Counted from the stretch's first letter, positions 11,301-21,764 are shown. The stretch is DNA of 64,000 nucleotides from an uncultured Eubacteriaceae bacterium (GCA_947167715.1 CAMVJD010000008.1:23729-87728); one strand, 5' to 3'. Program-made: numbers and translations. The notes: generated by a model from the sequence alone, not told the origin.

Positions 11301-11858
11301 AAGAACCTCGATTTTCTGAATTTCGTGAGAAGTACGGAAACCATCGAAGAAGTGAAGGAAGGGAACCTTAGCCTTGATAGTTGAAAGATGAGCAACAGCA
11401 CCAAGATCCATAACTTCCTGTACGCTTGATGAAGCAAGCATTGCAAAACCTGTCTGACGACAAGCCATAACGTCGGAGTGGTCACCGAAGATGTTAAGCG
11501 CGTGGCTTGCAACACAACGAGCACTTACATGAAGTACGCAGGGAAGTAATTCACCTGCAATTTTGTACATATTTGGGATCATAAGAAGAAGACCCTGTGA
11601 TGCTGTGTAAGTCGTTGTTAAAGCACCCGATGCAAGAGAACCGTGAACGGTACCTGCGGCACCTGCCTCGGACTGCATCTCTACAACCTTAACTGTCTGA
11701 CCGAAAATGTTTTTCTTACCTCTGGCAGCCCATTCATCAACGTGCTCTGCCATAGGTGAGGACGGTGTTATAGGGTAAATGCCGGCAACTTCCGTAAAAG
11801 CGTAGGAAATTTCAGCAGCAGCCTGATTACCATCCATGGTTTTCATAACCTTTGACAT
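8361..11858 (-). CDS. nifJ: Pyruvate:ferredoxin (flavodoxin) oxidoreductase
   Basis: Full-length POR with GIYPITPSSPMAEHVDEWAA, two CxxCxxC ferredoxin motifs and a TPP-binding region; AGGAGG upstream of ATG at 11858. Confidence 0.96.
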   Translation of the reverse strand: MSKVMKTMDGNQAAAEISYAFTEVAGIYPITPSSPMAEHVDEWAARGKKNIFGQTVKVVEMQSEAGAAGTVHGSLASGALTTTYTASQGLLLMIPNMYKIAGELLPCVLHVSARCVASHALNIFGDHSDVMACRQTGFAMLASSSVQEVMDLGAVAHLSTIKAKVPFLHFFDGFRTSHEIQKIEVLDYEDLAKLVDMDKVKEFKEHALNPEHPCTRGTAQNPDIFFQAREACNPYYDATPAVVEEYMAEISKLTGRDYKLFNYYGAPDAEKVIVAMGSICDTIAGTIDYLAAKGEKVGLVNVHLFRPFVPEKLLEAIPATVKKIAVLDRTKEPGSLGEPLYQDVCTAFFHSDRKPEIIGGRFGLGSKDTTPADIIAVYKNLDAAQPKNPFTLAINDDVTNLSLERGEVVDVTPEGTKNCLFWGLGSDGTVGANKNSIKIIGDHTDMYAQAYFAYDSKKSGGITNSHLRFGHKPIRSPYLIDTADFVACHQQSYLNKYDMTSNLKDGGSFLLNTIWSDEELNTHLPANVKRDLAKKNINFYTINAVKIGAELGLGSKFNMVLQSAFFMITEIIPKDDAIKYMKEFIVKSYGKKGEKIVNMNYAAVDAGAEGFHKVEIPADWANAVDEKVEVKDRPKFITDIVDVMNAQKGDTLPVSAFKGIEDGTFEHGTAAYEKRGIAINVPVWDPSTCIQCNQCAFVCPHACIRPFLLTEDEAKAAPASLKAVDGKGKEAGYKYVMQVDIMDCTGCGNCIASCPLAGKSDPLKLVPIDDARDQVEAWDYAVKLPRKENPEDKYSVKGSQFELPYLEFSGSCGGCAETAYARLITQLYGDRMYIANATGCSSIWGGSAPSTPYTTNEKGQGPAWCNSLFEDNAEFGYGMYTGVKQQREKLAEVVKDVIANGKSESIKAAAQAWLDTMFDGEASKATSAKLVEELENAHCEGECANRDYILAHKDMLVKKSQWIFGGDGWAYDIGFGGVDHVLASGEDVNVFVFDTEVYSNTGGQASKATPTAAIAKFAASGKRVRKKDLGMIAKSYGYVYVAQVCMGADKAQLMKALKEAEAYHGPSLIIAYAPCINHGLRTNFHTEAKKAVDCGYWQLYRYNPEGEVFTLDSKEPTADFKEFIKGEVRYASLAKAFPEVADELFDKCAEDAKRRLEGYKVLAGK

Positions 11859-12070
11859 TATTATATTCCTCCTTGTCAAATTATTTTTCGGACACTTTTG
11901 AAATATATAATTCCGCATATGTCCCTATGTAGTCATTATACCAAATTTTCGTCAAATAGTAAATAGTTTATTTCAAAAATTTTTAAAATTTTTTTCGGGT
12001 TCGTTTCAGGGATGTTACAGGTATATTACAAGGTGAAAGAAGAAATTGGCTGCGTTAAGATTTTTGAATT

Positions 12071-12099
12071 AAAAAAACCGCTGTGCGTACACACAGCGG
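12071..12099 (-). terminator. Terminator after the YfhO-family gene
   Basis: CCGCTGTG...CACAGCGG with an adjacent A-run on + (T-run on -). Confidence 0.65.
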
Positions 12100-12105
12100 C
12101 TGGTT

Positions 12106-14805
12106 TTAGCCCTCTGCGGGCTGAACCTTTTTAAATTTTTTCTTTTTGTTGTATTTATCCAAAAGCATGGTATAGGCTATGGCGCAAATCACGGAGATAA
12201 TTGCTATAAATATACCGCCTGCAAAGCCTGATGGTGAATATTTAAACGTAATTTCATGTGTACCCTTTGTAAGGTTTACGCCTATAAGGCCGTTGCTGCC
12301 AACGGGTACCTTTTCGGCATCGGCACCGTCTACCTTTACCTTCCAGCCGGGAACATAAGGTATAGAGGTAAGCATAATGCCGTCTTTTTCTGCATTGATG
12401 GTACCTGTTATTTCGGTATCCTTAAAGCTTGTTATTTCAAAGGGCTGAGTTTTAAGCTTGTCATAAGCCTTTTGGAACACCGTATCGTCATAGCTTGCGG
12501 CATATATCTTAACAGTACCGTCCTTACGGTAGGTATGCTCAAATTCACCCTTGTTTGTAAGCTCAAACTTAACGGTTATCTCTTCGCCCGCCTTAACGTG
12601 TCCTATATCAAATAAACTCTTGCCGGCCGAAAGCTCACGCTGCTCGTTTGCGCTATCCGTAATATAGGTTACATTTTTGGTATTGCCCGCATCCACATAA
12701 AGGTAAAGATACTGATCCTTGTCGGATATTATTTTTGATGTGACCGTGGGATGCAGGGTCAGGTTTGCGGGGTCAGTCAGCTCGTATTTATATTCGTTGT
12801 CGTTTATCTGCTCGGTAATGTTCATATATGTGTAATCAAAGGTAGAAAGAGGCACATCGGTGAACATTTTTTCGTCAACACCGGCAGCGGTTTTAATAAA
12901 ATCATTCTGAACATCAAAAGGCATTGAGTCCTTTGTCTGCCAATTGTTTATATCGTCGGAAACCATATATCCAAGCGGAAGTATACGGTCGTTTTCGTAT
13001 ATCCATACGTTGTCAAAAGCATTTAAGTATTTATATCTTTCGTTTTTGATAGTACCGTCATATACGCCGTCATCGGTCTCCTTTGCCTTGTTCATAACAT
13101 ATTTCATATCAAACATGGCATCAACAAGCGCGGTGGGGTCATAGTAGCGGTAGCTGTTGCCTGTTGCGGCAATACCCAAAGCACCGATAAGCTCCGAAAT
13201 ACCGCCGGGTGCCATAGAGCTGAACTGTGAAAAACCGTTGTAGTGATAGAGCGAGGCGTCGTTTATGGTCGTAAAGCGACGGAACTCGGTACGGTAAAAA
13301 TTGCCCTGTTCCTTTTCGTTAAGGTAAGCAACGGCCTTGTCTGCGGCATCTATATACTGTACATAGCTTTTTCTGTCGGTAGTTCTGTCAAGACCCTCAT
13401 AGCTTGAAAAAAGTGCTTCTGCGCATATGCAGGCTAATACTACCATCAATATGGTTTTTTGCTCGCTTTTTTTGGCTGTACGGATATAGTATAAAAGCAC
13501 TATATAAATTATCATGGCAATAAGGTTTATCACAACATCCACATTTGTGAGTACCTTGTCTATTTCCTTGTAGTTGGGCACAAGTATATATTCCGTAAAG
13601 AATATGATGACCGCATAGAAAACAAACGCCTTGTAAATAAGCTCAAATTTTACATCCTTAAAATTAACGAAAGCCTTATAGGATATCATAATAAGTATAA
13701 AGCTGTAAATAAATGTGTAGCGGTGCGGCAGGTTAGACGGGAAGTGCATACCGTGTATAAGATAGTCCATGGGCTTTACACAGGCGCAAACCAGCATAAA
13801 TATAAGCAGACCGCCAAACCACGCCTTTTCGCGTGTATTTATCTTTCGGTTAAAGAAGTAAAACGGCATTAAAAGCATTGTTATAATACCGCTGTAGACG
13901 TTGGGAAGGTCCTCGTTTCGTGCAAGTACGACGGGACGGGCGCCTACAAAGTGGTTTGTTATAAGCTGATAAATGTTTTCGTATATCTCAAATTTAGGGA
14001 ATGTGGATTCGCTTGTTGCGGTATGCGAAAGCGCAATGACCGTAGGTATGGTCAAAAACATCGATACGCCGCCTGCCAAAAGCGATATTATGCCAAACTT
14101 GATAATACGGTCAATAATTAACTGCTTGTTTTTATTTAATGTATATTTTCCGAATATATATGCAAAGAAATAAAGTACGGAGAATACACATACAATAAAG
14201 GCGATATAAAAGTTGATAATAATTACAAGCGCAAGTGATATAAGGTATATTGTATGCTCGCCCTCGTCTGTAAGACGCTGTATGCCAAGCGCAACAAGCG
14301 GGAACAGCGCAACGGCATCAAGCCACATGACGTTCCAGTAAAAGCCTGTCATAAATGACGAAAAGGCATATAAAAGACCAAAAACAATGATAGTAAGGTC
14401 GTTTTTATCAAATGTTTTTCTTAAATAATATGCAAAAAACGCGCCGCTGAAAGCTATTTTTAAAATTATGAAGATAGCAAGTGCCTCGGGCAGGGAATGC
14501 TGCGAGAAAAAGAGTATAAATATACTTAACGGGCTTGCGGTGTAGTAAGCCGACTGTACCAGAAACTCCTTGCCAAGGCCGCCTTCCCAGCTGTAAAACA
14601 GGCTTTGGCCGTTAAGTATGCGGCTGCGCAGCTCCTCGTGGAAGGGCGCATATTGGTGATAAAGGTCAACCTTTAAAACTATCTGGTCGCCAAACGGGTA
14701 AACACCTCTTAAAATATAAGTAATAGTGTAAATAAGCAATGCAAACAAAAAGGTGAGTATTACATACTTATTATCTGTCAGCAGCGTATTTTTTTTATTG
14801 TTCAC
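12106..14805 (-). CDS. YfhO family multi-TM membrane protein (GT-C-like)
   Basis: About 12 TM helices, WNVMWLDAVALFPLVALG, C-terminal YxPGWKVKVDG; GTG start at 14805 behind AAGGAG preferred over the ORF-track start inside the GtrA gene. Confidence 0.87.
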   Translation of the reverse strand: MNNKKNTLLTDNKYVILTFLFALLIYTITYILRGVYPFGDQIVLKVDLYHQYAPFHEELRSRILNGQSLFYSWEGGLGKEFLVQSAYYTASPLSIFILFFSQHSLPEALAIFIILKIAFSGAFFAYYLRKTFDKNDLTIIVFGLLYAFSSFMTGFYWNVMWLDAVALFPLVALGIQRLTDEGEHTIYLISLALVIIINFYIAFIVCVFSVLYFFAYIFGKYTLNKNKQLIIDRIIKFGIISLLAGGVSMFLTIPTVIALSHTATSESTFPKFEIYENIYQLITNHFVGARPVVLARNEDLPNVYSGIITMLLMPFYFFNRKINTREKAWFGGLLIFMLVCACVKPMDYLIHGMHFPSNLPHRYTFIYSFILIMISYKAFVNFKDVKFELIYKAFVFYAVIIFFTEYILVPNYKEIDKVLTNVDVVINLIAMIIYIVLLYYIRTAKKSEQKTILMVVLACICAEALFSSYEGLDRTTDRKSYVQYIDAADKAVAYLNEKEQGNFYRTEFRRFTTINDASLYHYNGFSQFSSMAPGGISELIGALGIAATGNSYRYYDPTALVDAMFDMKYVMNKAKETDDGVYDGTIKNERYKYLNAFDNVWIYENDRILPLGYMVSDDINNWQTKDSMPFDVQNDFIKTAAGVDEKMFTDVPLSTFDYTYMNITEQINDNEYKYELTDPANLTLHPTVTSKIISDKDQYLYLYVDAGNTKNVTYITDSANEQRELSAGKSLFDIGHVKAGEEITVKFELTNKGEFEHTYRKDGTVKIYAASYDDTVFQKAYDKLKTQPFEITSFKDTEITGTINAEKDGIMLTSIPYVPGWKVKVDGADAEKVPVGSNGLIGVNLTKGTHEITFKYSPSGFAGGIFIAIISVICAIAYTMLLDKYNKKKKFKKVQPAEG

Positions 14806-14827
14806 GGTCGTATTCTCCTTCTTTTTA

Positions 14828-15310
14828 TTATTTGTGCTTTTTAAATATGAACAGCTTGCTGAAAATATAATTAAGTACAACCACAACAAACTGTGCTATG
14901 ATCTTACAAATAAAATCACCGTCAAACGAAATCGAGGTAAAGGGTATTCTTAAAGTCTTATCGCCAAAGCCCAAAAGGTCAACGGTAAGCCACATCCAAG
15001 CCTCTTCAAACCCCAATGATAAGAGCCTTGCGCCAAAAAATGCCGATATTTCTTTTAAAACCGCATTAAGCGTATTGTTTTTGGAATGAAAAACAAAAAT
15101 TCGGTTTGTGATATAGGCAAAGGCAACTGCGCAAATCCAGCTTAACACATTGGATAAATATACCATTTTACTGCCGGTGGCCTTTAAGAACGCATCGGTA
15201 AAAACCTTGTATGTAAAAAGGCTGACAACGGTAGTAAGCACGCCGAATATAAGGTAGCTTATCGTTTCGCGATTTATATATTTGGAAAATGTTTTTTTCA
15301 GTTTATCCAT
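14828..15310 (-). CDS. GtrA-like membrane protein
   Basis: Four TM helices; YLIFGVLTTVVSLFTYKVFTD and AYITNRIFVFHSK. Confidence 0.88.
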   Translation of the reverse strand: MDKLKKTFSKYINRETISYLIFGVLTTVVSLFTYKVFTDAFLKATGSKMVYLSNVLSWICAVAFAYITNRIFVFHSKNNTLNAVLKEISAFFGARLLSLGFEEAWMWLTVDLLGFGDKTLRIPFTSISFDGDFICKIIAQFVVVVLNYIFSKLFIFKKHK

Positions 15311-15331
15311 AAGTTACCGCCTTATTATACG

Positions 15332-16285
15332 TTAAATGTGATAATCGTCCTTGGGTTCGTCAACATTTGTGCGTCTTATTATATAAACGGGTCTGTTTTT
15401 GACCTCAAGATATATTTTTGCAATATATTCACCCAATATGCCGCAGGCAAGCAAAAGCATACCGCCTACAAACAAAATAAGCGTTATGGTCGATGCATAA
15501 CCGGGCAGATCCTTGCCGAAGATAAGGGTTTTAATAATAATGTAAATAAGGTAAATAAACGCGGATGCGGCGGTAAATAAGCCGACATAGCTCGATACCT
15601 TGAGCGGAAAGGTGGAAAAGGCGGTTATACCGTCTATCGCGTAGGAAAACAGCTTCCAGAAATTCCATTTTGTCTCGCCTGCGGCACGTTCAACATTTTC
15701 AAAGTTTATCCACTTTGTTTTAAAGCCTACCCAGCTGAATATTCCCTTTGAAAAGCGCTGTACCTCGCTCATTGCAATGACCGCATTTACCATTGCGCGG
15801 TTCATCATACGAAAATCGCCTGCACCGTCGGGCATATCGACCTCGGATATCTTGTTTACAATGCGGTAAAAACGTCTTGTAAAAAAGGTGCGCAGGGCAG
15901 GGTCGCCGTCGCGCGTGGCACGGTTTGCGGCACAGCAGTCGTAGCCTTCCTCCATAGCCTCCAGCATAGGGATAATAAGCTTCGGGGGATGCTGCAGGTC
16001 GGCATCAAGCACCAGCATATAATCGCCCGTGGAGTTCTTAAGCCCCGCATACATTGCGCTTTCCTTGCCGAAGTTTCGCGAAAATGAGATGTATTTTACA
16101 TCCTTGTATTTCTGCGCAAAGCCCTCCAATATTTCAAGCGTCCTGTCCTTGCTGCCGTCGTCAATAAATATAAAGGTAAACTCGTAGCCGCTTATGCCGT
16201 TTATTACCTTTTTTGTTTCGTCGTAAAAAAGATTTAAGACCTGCTCCTCGTTAAAGCAGGGGACTATTAAATCTACTTTTTTCAT
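15332..16285 (-). CDS. Family 2 glycosyltransferase (GtrB/CsbB-like, C-terminal TM)
   Basis: LIVPCFNEEQVL, FIDDGSKDRTLE, DADLQHPP; two C-terminal TM helices. Confidence 0.92.
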   Translation of the reverse strand: MKKVDLIVPCFNEEQVLNLFYDETKKVINGISGYEFTFIFIDDGSKDRTLEILEGFAQKYKDVKYISFSRNFGKESAMYAGLKNSTGDYMLVLDADLQHPPKLIIPMLEAMEEGYDCCAANRATRDGDPALRTFFTRRFYRIVNKISEVDMPDGAGDFRMMNRAMVNAVIAMSEVQRFSKGIFSWVGFKTKWINFENVERAAGETKWNFWKLFSYAIDGITAFSTFPLKVSSYVGLFTAASAFIYLIYIIIKTLIFGKDLPGYASTITLILFVGGMLLLACGILGEYIAKIYLEVKNRPVYIIRRTNVDEPKDDYHI

Positions 16286-16398
16286 TTTATTTACTCCTGT
16301 CAAGTCAAAAAATTACATACTTACTTATTGTAACTCAATTTAACAAGAATATCAATATAAAATTTTATAATTTTTTAAAAAAATTGATGTTACAAGGT

Positions 16399-17295
16399 TT
16401 ATTTCGGCAGATCCTTCATTTTGAATATAATTTTACCGTTTCGGTCTACCAAATAATTGTCATCTTCCCCAAAACAAAATACATATCCGTCCTTACTGTA
16501 ATTATAATAGTCAGTGTTTAAATACAAAGATCCTCCGGTTCCGTCAATGGCGTAAACAGGCACAAATCGCGGTGAAATAACGATATTGTTATTTCCGTCC
16601 CTAAAACCGACCTTATCATTGTAAACATAAGGATAGCGATCGTGGCTAAACTGTTTTATTTGCTCCGATAGATCGATTTTTGAATTTTTATCCCCGGTAT
16701 CTGACGAATCGGCATTAAAGTTATCCCTTAGTTGGAACCAATCCGCTTTTTTGGGCTGATATACAACGTTTCCCTTTTTATCTATCACCTGCATTATACC
16801 GTTATCAACGACCTTTGCAAAACCGTTATAAAAGCGCTCTGCGTAATCATACTTAGGGGATATCACATATTCGCCTTTTGTGTTTATGTACCCGTATTTT
16901 CCGTCGCTTTTTACGGCAGCAAGCCCGCTTTCGTCAAAATATCCCGCACGCTCAAAGGTTTTGTTAAAGACATTTTTTCCAGATCTGTTAATATAAAAGC
17001 TGTCGCCGTCAACATTGTCAACAGCTGCAATGCCAAATTGAAAAACATTGAGACTACCGGCTGTTTTTATAATCGAACCGTTTTTCCCGTTGCCCGTTAA
17101 TTGCTCCAAGGGAAGTGAATTTATGTTGAAAACCTTTTCAAATCTGTCGTTCTCGTCAGAATCATAAAGTCCGGGGTAAGGAGATATTTCTTGTATAGGC
17201 TCGGGCTTGTTAAGTTGTAAATCAAAATAAAATGCCATTTCAAGGGCTATCATCAATATCCCGAAAAATATAATTTTCATACTTTTCATAATCAT
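16399..17295 (-). CDS. WG repeat-containing membrane-anchored protein
   Basis: N-terminal TM; GLAAVKSDGKYGYINTKGEYVISPKYDYAERFYNGFAKVVDNGIMQVIDKKGNVV is WG-repeat-like. Confidence 0.75.
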   Translation of the reverse strand: MIMKSMKIIFFGILMIALEMAFYFDLQLNKPEPIQEISPYPGLYDSDENDRFEKVFNINSLPLEQLTGNGKNGSIIKTAGSLNVFQFGIAAVDNVDGDSFYINRSGKNVFNKTFERAGYFDESGLAAVKSDGKYGYINTKGEYVISPKYDYAERFYNGFAKVVDNGIMQVIDKKGNVVYQPKKADWFQLRDNFNADSSDTGDKNSKIDLSEQIKQFSHDRYPYVYNDKVGFRDGNNNIVISPRFVPVYAIDGTGGSLYLNTDYYNYSKDGYVFCFGEDDNYLVDRNGKIIFKMKDLPK

Positions 17296-17607
17296 CGCTC
17301 CTATGTGTGTAATTACGGATGTTTAGTTGCAGCCAAGAAAAAACCGGTTTCAACATTTAATAAAGTATAACATAAATCATTACCGAATGCAATATTGACT
17401 TTGTTTTGGGTTTCTGTATTTTGGGCGTGATTTTTGCTTGAAATTCGGTAAATAACAGAGTAACGGTAAAAATTCTTTGTGATGCAAGATTTTACCACAA
17501 AACGCAAGCGGCAATTCCCTGTCAAATTAAAAATTGTGCAACATACACATTTCCGATAAAAAATGCGGAAAATCAAATGACTACAAGCAAAGACATATCC
17601 AAGAAAC

Positions 17608-17633
17608 AAAAAAAGCCCGTTAAAAACAGGCTT
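17608..17633 (-). terminator. Probable terminator of the ABC transporter operon
   Basis: AAGCCCGT..ACAGGCTT imperfect stem with an A-run on +. Confidence 0.45.
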
Positions 17634-17862
17634 AATACTGTAAACTTCCGTGGTCTATGCCCTTATCGGTCAGGCGGAATTTTACCCTTATCTCGGACTC
17701 GTGGGTTATTTCCACCAGTCCCTGCTCCTGCAGGCTTTTGACCGCATCGGCATTTTTTTTGTTGATCTCGGGCTTTTTATTGAAATTTACAACGTGCAGA
17801 TCCCCGCCCATAAGATAGGACTGGTATGCACGGTCAAAAATCTCGGATTCATATTTATTCAT
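17632..17862 (-). CDS. Small hypothetical protein (76 aa)
   Basis: MNKYESEIFDRAYQSYLMGGDLHVVNF...; ATG at 17862 behind AAGGAG, just downstream of the ABC ATPase gene. Confidence 0.6.
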   Translation of the reverse strand: MNKYESEIFDRAYQSYLMGGDLHVVNFNKKPEINKKNADAVKSLQEQGLVEITHESEIRVKFRLTDKGIDHGSLQY

Positions 17863-17872
17863 AAAGATCTCC

Positions 17873-18607
17873 TTATAAAACCTTTTCAAGAAATTCCTGC
17901 AAGCGTTTGCTCTTTGGCGTATCAAAAAATTCCTTGGGCTCGTTTTCTTCGACAATACGTCCGTTTTCCATAAAAATAACTCTTGTTGCGACCTCTCTTG
18001 CAAAGCCCATTTCGTGGGTAACTACCACCATAGTCATATTTTCCTTTGCAAGGTCCTGCATTACCTCCAAAACCTCTCCGACCATTTCGGGGTCAAGTGC
18101 GGAGGTAGGCTCGTCAAAAAGCATCACATCAGGCTCCATACAAAGGGCGCGTACAATGGCTATACGCTGCTTTTGTCCGCCCGAAAGCTGGTTTGGATAG
18201 CTGTCGGCACGGTCATCAAGTCCGACCCTTTTTAAAAGCTCCACAGCCTTTTCCTCGGCCTGCTGTTTTGTCTTTCCCTGCAGCTTCATAGGTGCAAGCG
18301 TAAGGTTTTGCATGACCGTCATATGCGGGAAAAGATTAAACTGCTGAAAAACCATACCCATACGCTGACGCAGCTTGTTTATGTCGTTTTTGGGGTCTGT
18401 TATATCGCTGCCCTCAAAGAAGATATGCCCGCTTGTTGGCTCCTCCAAAAGGTTAAGGCAGCGTAAAAATGTGCTTTTGCCGCTGCCCGACGGGCCTATA
18501 ACGGCAACCACCTCGCCCTTTTGTATCTCCGCGTTTACGTTGTCAAGCGCCGTAGTAGTGGAGTATTCCTTAACAAGTCCCTGGACTTTGATAATAGCTT
18601 CAGACAT
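17873..18607 (-). CDS. Polar amino acid ABC transporter ATP-binding protein (GlnQ-like)
   Basis: [38 protein letters not shown]. Confidence 0.95.
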   Translation of the reverse strand: MSEAIIKVQGLVKEYSTTTALDNVNAEIQKGEVVAVIGPSGSGKSTFLRCLNLLEEPTSGHIFFEGSDITDPKNDINKLRQRMGMVFQQFNLFPHMTVMQNLTLAPMKLQGKTKQQAEEKAVELLKRVGLDDRADSYPNQLSGGQKQRIAIVRALCMEPDVMLFDEPTSALDPEMVGEVLEVMQDLAKENMTMVVVTHEMGFAREVATRVIFMENGRIVEENEPKEFFDTPKSKRLQEFLEKVL

Positions 18608-18616
18608 TTTTTCACC

Positions 18617-19360
18617 TTACCTTTCGTTAGACCTTGCGTTTTGCTCCAGCTTTTTAACACCCGCGCTTAAGGCCATAACTATTACAAGATAGATAAAGGC
18701 CGCCGCAAACAGCGGTAAAAATGCAGAGTAGGTCTGTCCCCTGATGATATTTGCGCCCATTGTAAGGTCCTCAAGTGCTATATAGCCCGAAATAGAGGTC
18801 TCCTTTAAAAGCACTATGACCTCGTTGCCAAGGGCGGGCAGTACATTTTTAAATGCCTGCGGCAAGATGATATACCACATTGTGGGTACATAGCCAAAGC
18901 CAAGACTGCGGCCTGCCTCAAACTGTCCGTTGTCAACGGACATAATGCCGCTGCGGACTATCTCGGCAACATAGGCACCCGAGTTTATACCGAATGCACA
19001 GATCGCCACAATGGATTTATCAATATTGACGCTGCCAAAGATAACAAAGTAAATTATCATCAGCTGCACGGTCGAGGGCGTACCGCGGATGACCGTAAGA
19101 TATATATTGCATAAAAAATTGGCAATGCTTAAAAGTATCTGCAAAAAGCAATGCAGAGGACTGCTGTATTTTGTTGTATGAGTCTTGTCATAGGATGAAC
19201 GTACTATCGCAATAAATACGCCTATCGCAAGACCGACCAAAAGTGCAAAAAATGTAACCTTTAAGGTGACTTTAAGACCCTTTACAAGGTATATGTAACG
19301 GTCGTTTTTTATAAAGTTAAGATAAAAATCGTCCCGAAACGATTGAAGATCCAAATACAT
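18617..19360 (-). CDS. Polar amino acid ABC transporter permease
   Basis: ALGINSGAYVAEIVRSGI-type EAA motif (CAFGINSGAYVAEIVRSGIMSVDNGQFEAGRSLGF). Confidence 0.94.
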   Translation of the reverse strand: MYLDLQSFRDDFYLNFIKNDRYIYLVKGLKVTLKVTFFALLVGLAIGVFIAIVRSSYDKTHTTKYSSPLHCFLQILLSIANFLCNIYLTVIRGTPSTVQLMIIYFVIFGSVNIDKSIVAICAFGINSGAYVAEIVRSGIMSVDNGQFEAGRSLGFGYVPTMWYIILPQAFKNVLPALGNEVIVLLKETSISGYIALEDLTMGANIIRGQTYSAFLPLFAAAFIYLVIVMALSAGVKKLEQNARSNER

Positions 19361-19396
19361 TTCGTAGTTCCTTTCATTAGAGGTACCAATTAATAT

Positions 19397-19427
19397 AAAA
19401 GCGGTTTGGTTTTGCCAAGCCGCTTTT
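19397..19427 (-). terminator. Stem-loop between substrate-binding and permease genes
   Basis: AAAAGCGGTTTGG-TTTTG-CCAAGCCGCTTTT; 13-bp stem with one G-U. Confidence 0.6.
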
Positions 19428-19440
19428 ACTTTTGAAAAAA

Positions 19441-20325
19441 TTATGCAGCATCGGTTGCAGCTTCTGCCGCTTCTGTTTCGGCCTCTGCACCTGTTTCTGC
19501 GGCCTCTTCCTCGGAAGTCTTATACTTGGCGATTATTTCGTCAAGCTTGCCGTTTTCCTTCATCTCTGCAAGAGCGCTGTTGATAGCGTCAAGAAGTGCT
19601 GTGTTGCCCTTCTGTACTGCGAAAGCATATTCCTCAACTGTAAGAGGGTCTGCATCAAGCTTAACGATATCGCCGCTTGTATCAGCTTCGATAAACTTGT
19701 CTGCTGTGTCGCCGTCTATAACAACTGCGTCGATCTTAAGCTGCTTTAAAGCCTCGATAGCTTCAAAGCCCTTGCCGTAACGCTCAACTGTTGCATCTGT
19801 GTAGTTTTGTGTAACATATTCGTCGCCGGTAGTGTTAAGCTGAACACCGATATTCTTGCCCGCAAGGTCCTCAACCGTCTTGATAGGGCTGTCAAAGCGA
19901 ACTATAACAACCTGACTTGTTGAAACATAAGGATCGGAGAAGTCAACGCTCTGCTTTCTGTCCTCGTTTACGGTGATGCCCGATGCGGCAACATCTGTCT
20001 TGCCGGAGCTTACAGCTGTGATAACGCTGCTGAAGTCCATATTTTCTGCGGATGACTCAAGGCCGAGCTTTTCGGCAACATAAGCCATGACATCTGCGTC
20101 GATACCTACTACCTGCTCATTTTCGATAAATTCGTAGGGCGGGAAGTCTGCACTTGTAGCCCAGGTAAGCTTGCCGTCAACAGCTGTCTTTATCTCAACA
20201 GCGGGAGTCTCACCGCCTGCCGTGGGTGAAGAGGGCTGTGCGGGCTCGCTCTGGCCGCAGCCTATCATTGACATTAAAATTACGCCTGCAAGTGTTGCCG
20301 AAATAATACTTTTAAATTTTTTCAT
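19441..20325 (-). CDS. Amino acid ABC transporter substrate-binding lipoprotein
   Basis: Lipobox MSMIGCG; DFPPYEFIENEQVVGIDADVMAYVAEKLG typical of SBP family 3. Confidence 0.93.
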   Translation of the reverse strand: MKKFKSIISATLAGVILMSMIGCGQSEPAQPSSPTAGGETPAVEIKTAVDGKLTWATSADFPPYEFIENEQVVGIDADVMAYVAEKLGLESSAENMDFSSVITAVSSGKTDVAASGITVNEDRKQSVDFSDPYVSTSQVVIVRFDSPIKTVEDLAGKNIGVQLNTTGDEYVTQNYTDATVERYGKGFEAIEALKQLKIDAVVIDGDTADKFIEADTSGDIVKLDADPLTVEEYAFAVQKGNTALLDAINSALAEMKENGKLDEIIAKYKTSEEEAAETGAEAETEAAEAATDAA

Positions 20326-20363
20326 AATAGAGTTCCCTTTCTTTATTTTGTTGTAATATTTTA

Positions 20364-21740
20364 TCAAAGCGATGCAAGATAAGCTTTGTTCGTTTCGATA
20401 AGCTTTTTGATATAAGCCTCGGACGGACCGCCCTCTACGGTGCGTGTGTTTACGCAGGTCTCAAGACTTATTGCATTGTAGATCTCGCTGGTAAATACAT
20501 CGCTTTCGGCCTTGAACTCGTCAAGAGTAAGCTCGTCAAGCGATTTGCCGTTTTGTACGCAGTACAGCACAAGCCTGCCGACTATGGCATGAGCATCCCT
20601 GAAAGGCACGCCCTGCTTTACAAGCCAGTCGGCTGCGTCTGTAGCGTTCATAAAGCCGCCCTTTGCGGCCTTGTACATATTTGCCTTGTTTACCGTCATG
20701 GTGGATATCATACGGGTAAAGACGGGCAGACACATTTTTAAGGTGTCTACGGCGTCAAAAACGCCCTCCTTGTCCTCCTGCATATCCTTGTTGTATGCAA
20801 GTGGAATGCCCTTCATTGTCGTTAAAATACCCATTAAATGACCGTATACGCGGCCTGTTTTACCCCTTATAAGCTCTGCCATATCGGGGTTTTTCTTCTG
20901 CGGCATTATGGATGAGCCCGTCGAATAGGCATCGTCCATTTCCACAAATTTATAATTCTGGCTGTTCCAAATTATGATCTCCTCACAAAAGCGGCTCAAA
21001 TGCATCATAATTATTGACAATGCACTTAACAGCTCTATAACGAAATCTCTGTCGCTCACGCCGTCCATAGAGTTAAGGGTAATATCGTCAAAGCCCAGCT
21101 CTTCACATACAAAACGGCGGTCGATAGGGTAGGTGGTGGCAGCCAGCGCACCGCTGCCAAGCGGCATAATATTTGTACGCTTGTACACATCGCCAAGGCG
21201 CGCATAATCGCGCTTGAACATTTCCATATAGGCGAGCAGATGATGCGCAAGCGTGACGGGCTGTGCATTTTGAAGATGCGTATAGCCCGGCAGGATAGTT
21301 GCGGTATGCTCCGCCGCCATATCGTTAAGTGTGTGCATAAGCTCGTATACAAGCTTTTTAATATCTGTTATTTGGTCCTTAAGGTACATCCTTATATCAA
21401 GCGCCACCTGGTCGTTGCGGCTTCTGCCCGTGTGAAGGCGTTTGCCTACATCGCCTATCCTTTGGATAAGAATGGTCTCGACATTCATATGGATATCCTC
21501 GGCCTTTTCGTCAAATGTGACCTTGCCGTCCTCTATATCCTTTAATATCTCCAAAAGCGTTTTTTGTATCAGCTCGCTGTCTTCCTTGGGGATTATACCC
21601 TGCTTGCCGAGCATTTTGCTGTGCGCGACGCTGCCCAGTATATCCTGCTTGTACATGCGGCTGTCAAAGCTTATGGAGGAATGGAAGTGGTCGGTAAAGC
21701 TGTCTGTGGATCCGGTAAATCTTCCGCCCCAAAGTTTCAT
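20364..21740 (-). CDS. argH: Argininosuccinate lyase
   Basis: [32 protein letters not shown] signature. Confidence 0.97.
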   Translation of the reverse strand: MKLWGGRFTGSTDSFTDHFHSSISFDSRMYKQDILGSVAHSKMLGKQGIIPKEDSELIQKTLLEILKDIEDGKVTFDEKAEDIHMNVETILIQRIGDVGKRLHTGRSRNDQVALDIRMYLKDQITDIKKLVYELMHTLNDMAAEHTATILPGYTHLQNAQPVTLAHHLLAYMEMFKRDYARLGDVYKRTNIMPLGSGALAATTYPIDRRFVCEELGFDDITLNSMDGVSDRDFVIELLSALSIIMMHLSRFCEEIIIWNSQNYKFVEMDDAYSTGSSIMPQKKNPDMAELIRGKTGRVYGHLMGILTTMKGIPLAYNKDMQEDKEGVFDAVDTLKMCLPVFTRMISTMTVNKANMYKAAKGGFMNATDAADWLVKQGVPFRDAHAIVGRLVLYCVQNGKSLDELTLDEFKAESDVFTSEIYNAISLETCVNTRTVEGGPSEAYIKKLIETNKAYLASL

Positions 21741-21764
21741 ATTATATACCTCAAATATTTGATA

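Noticed and set aside
8667-11524. Long ORFs antisense to, or in alternative frames of, nifJ (e.g. 8667-9260 +, 9756-10208 +, 10568-10936 -)
   Set aside because: Low-complexity or Ser/Leu/Cys-rich translations typical of shadow ORFs of a strongly biased gene; no RBS or domain
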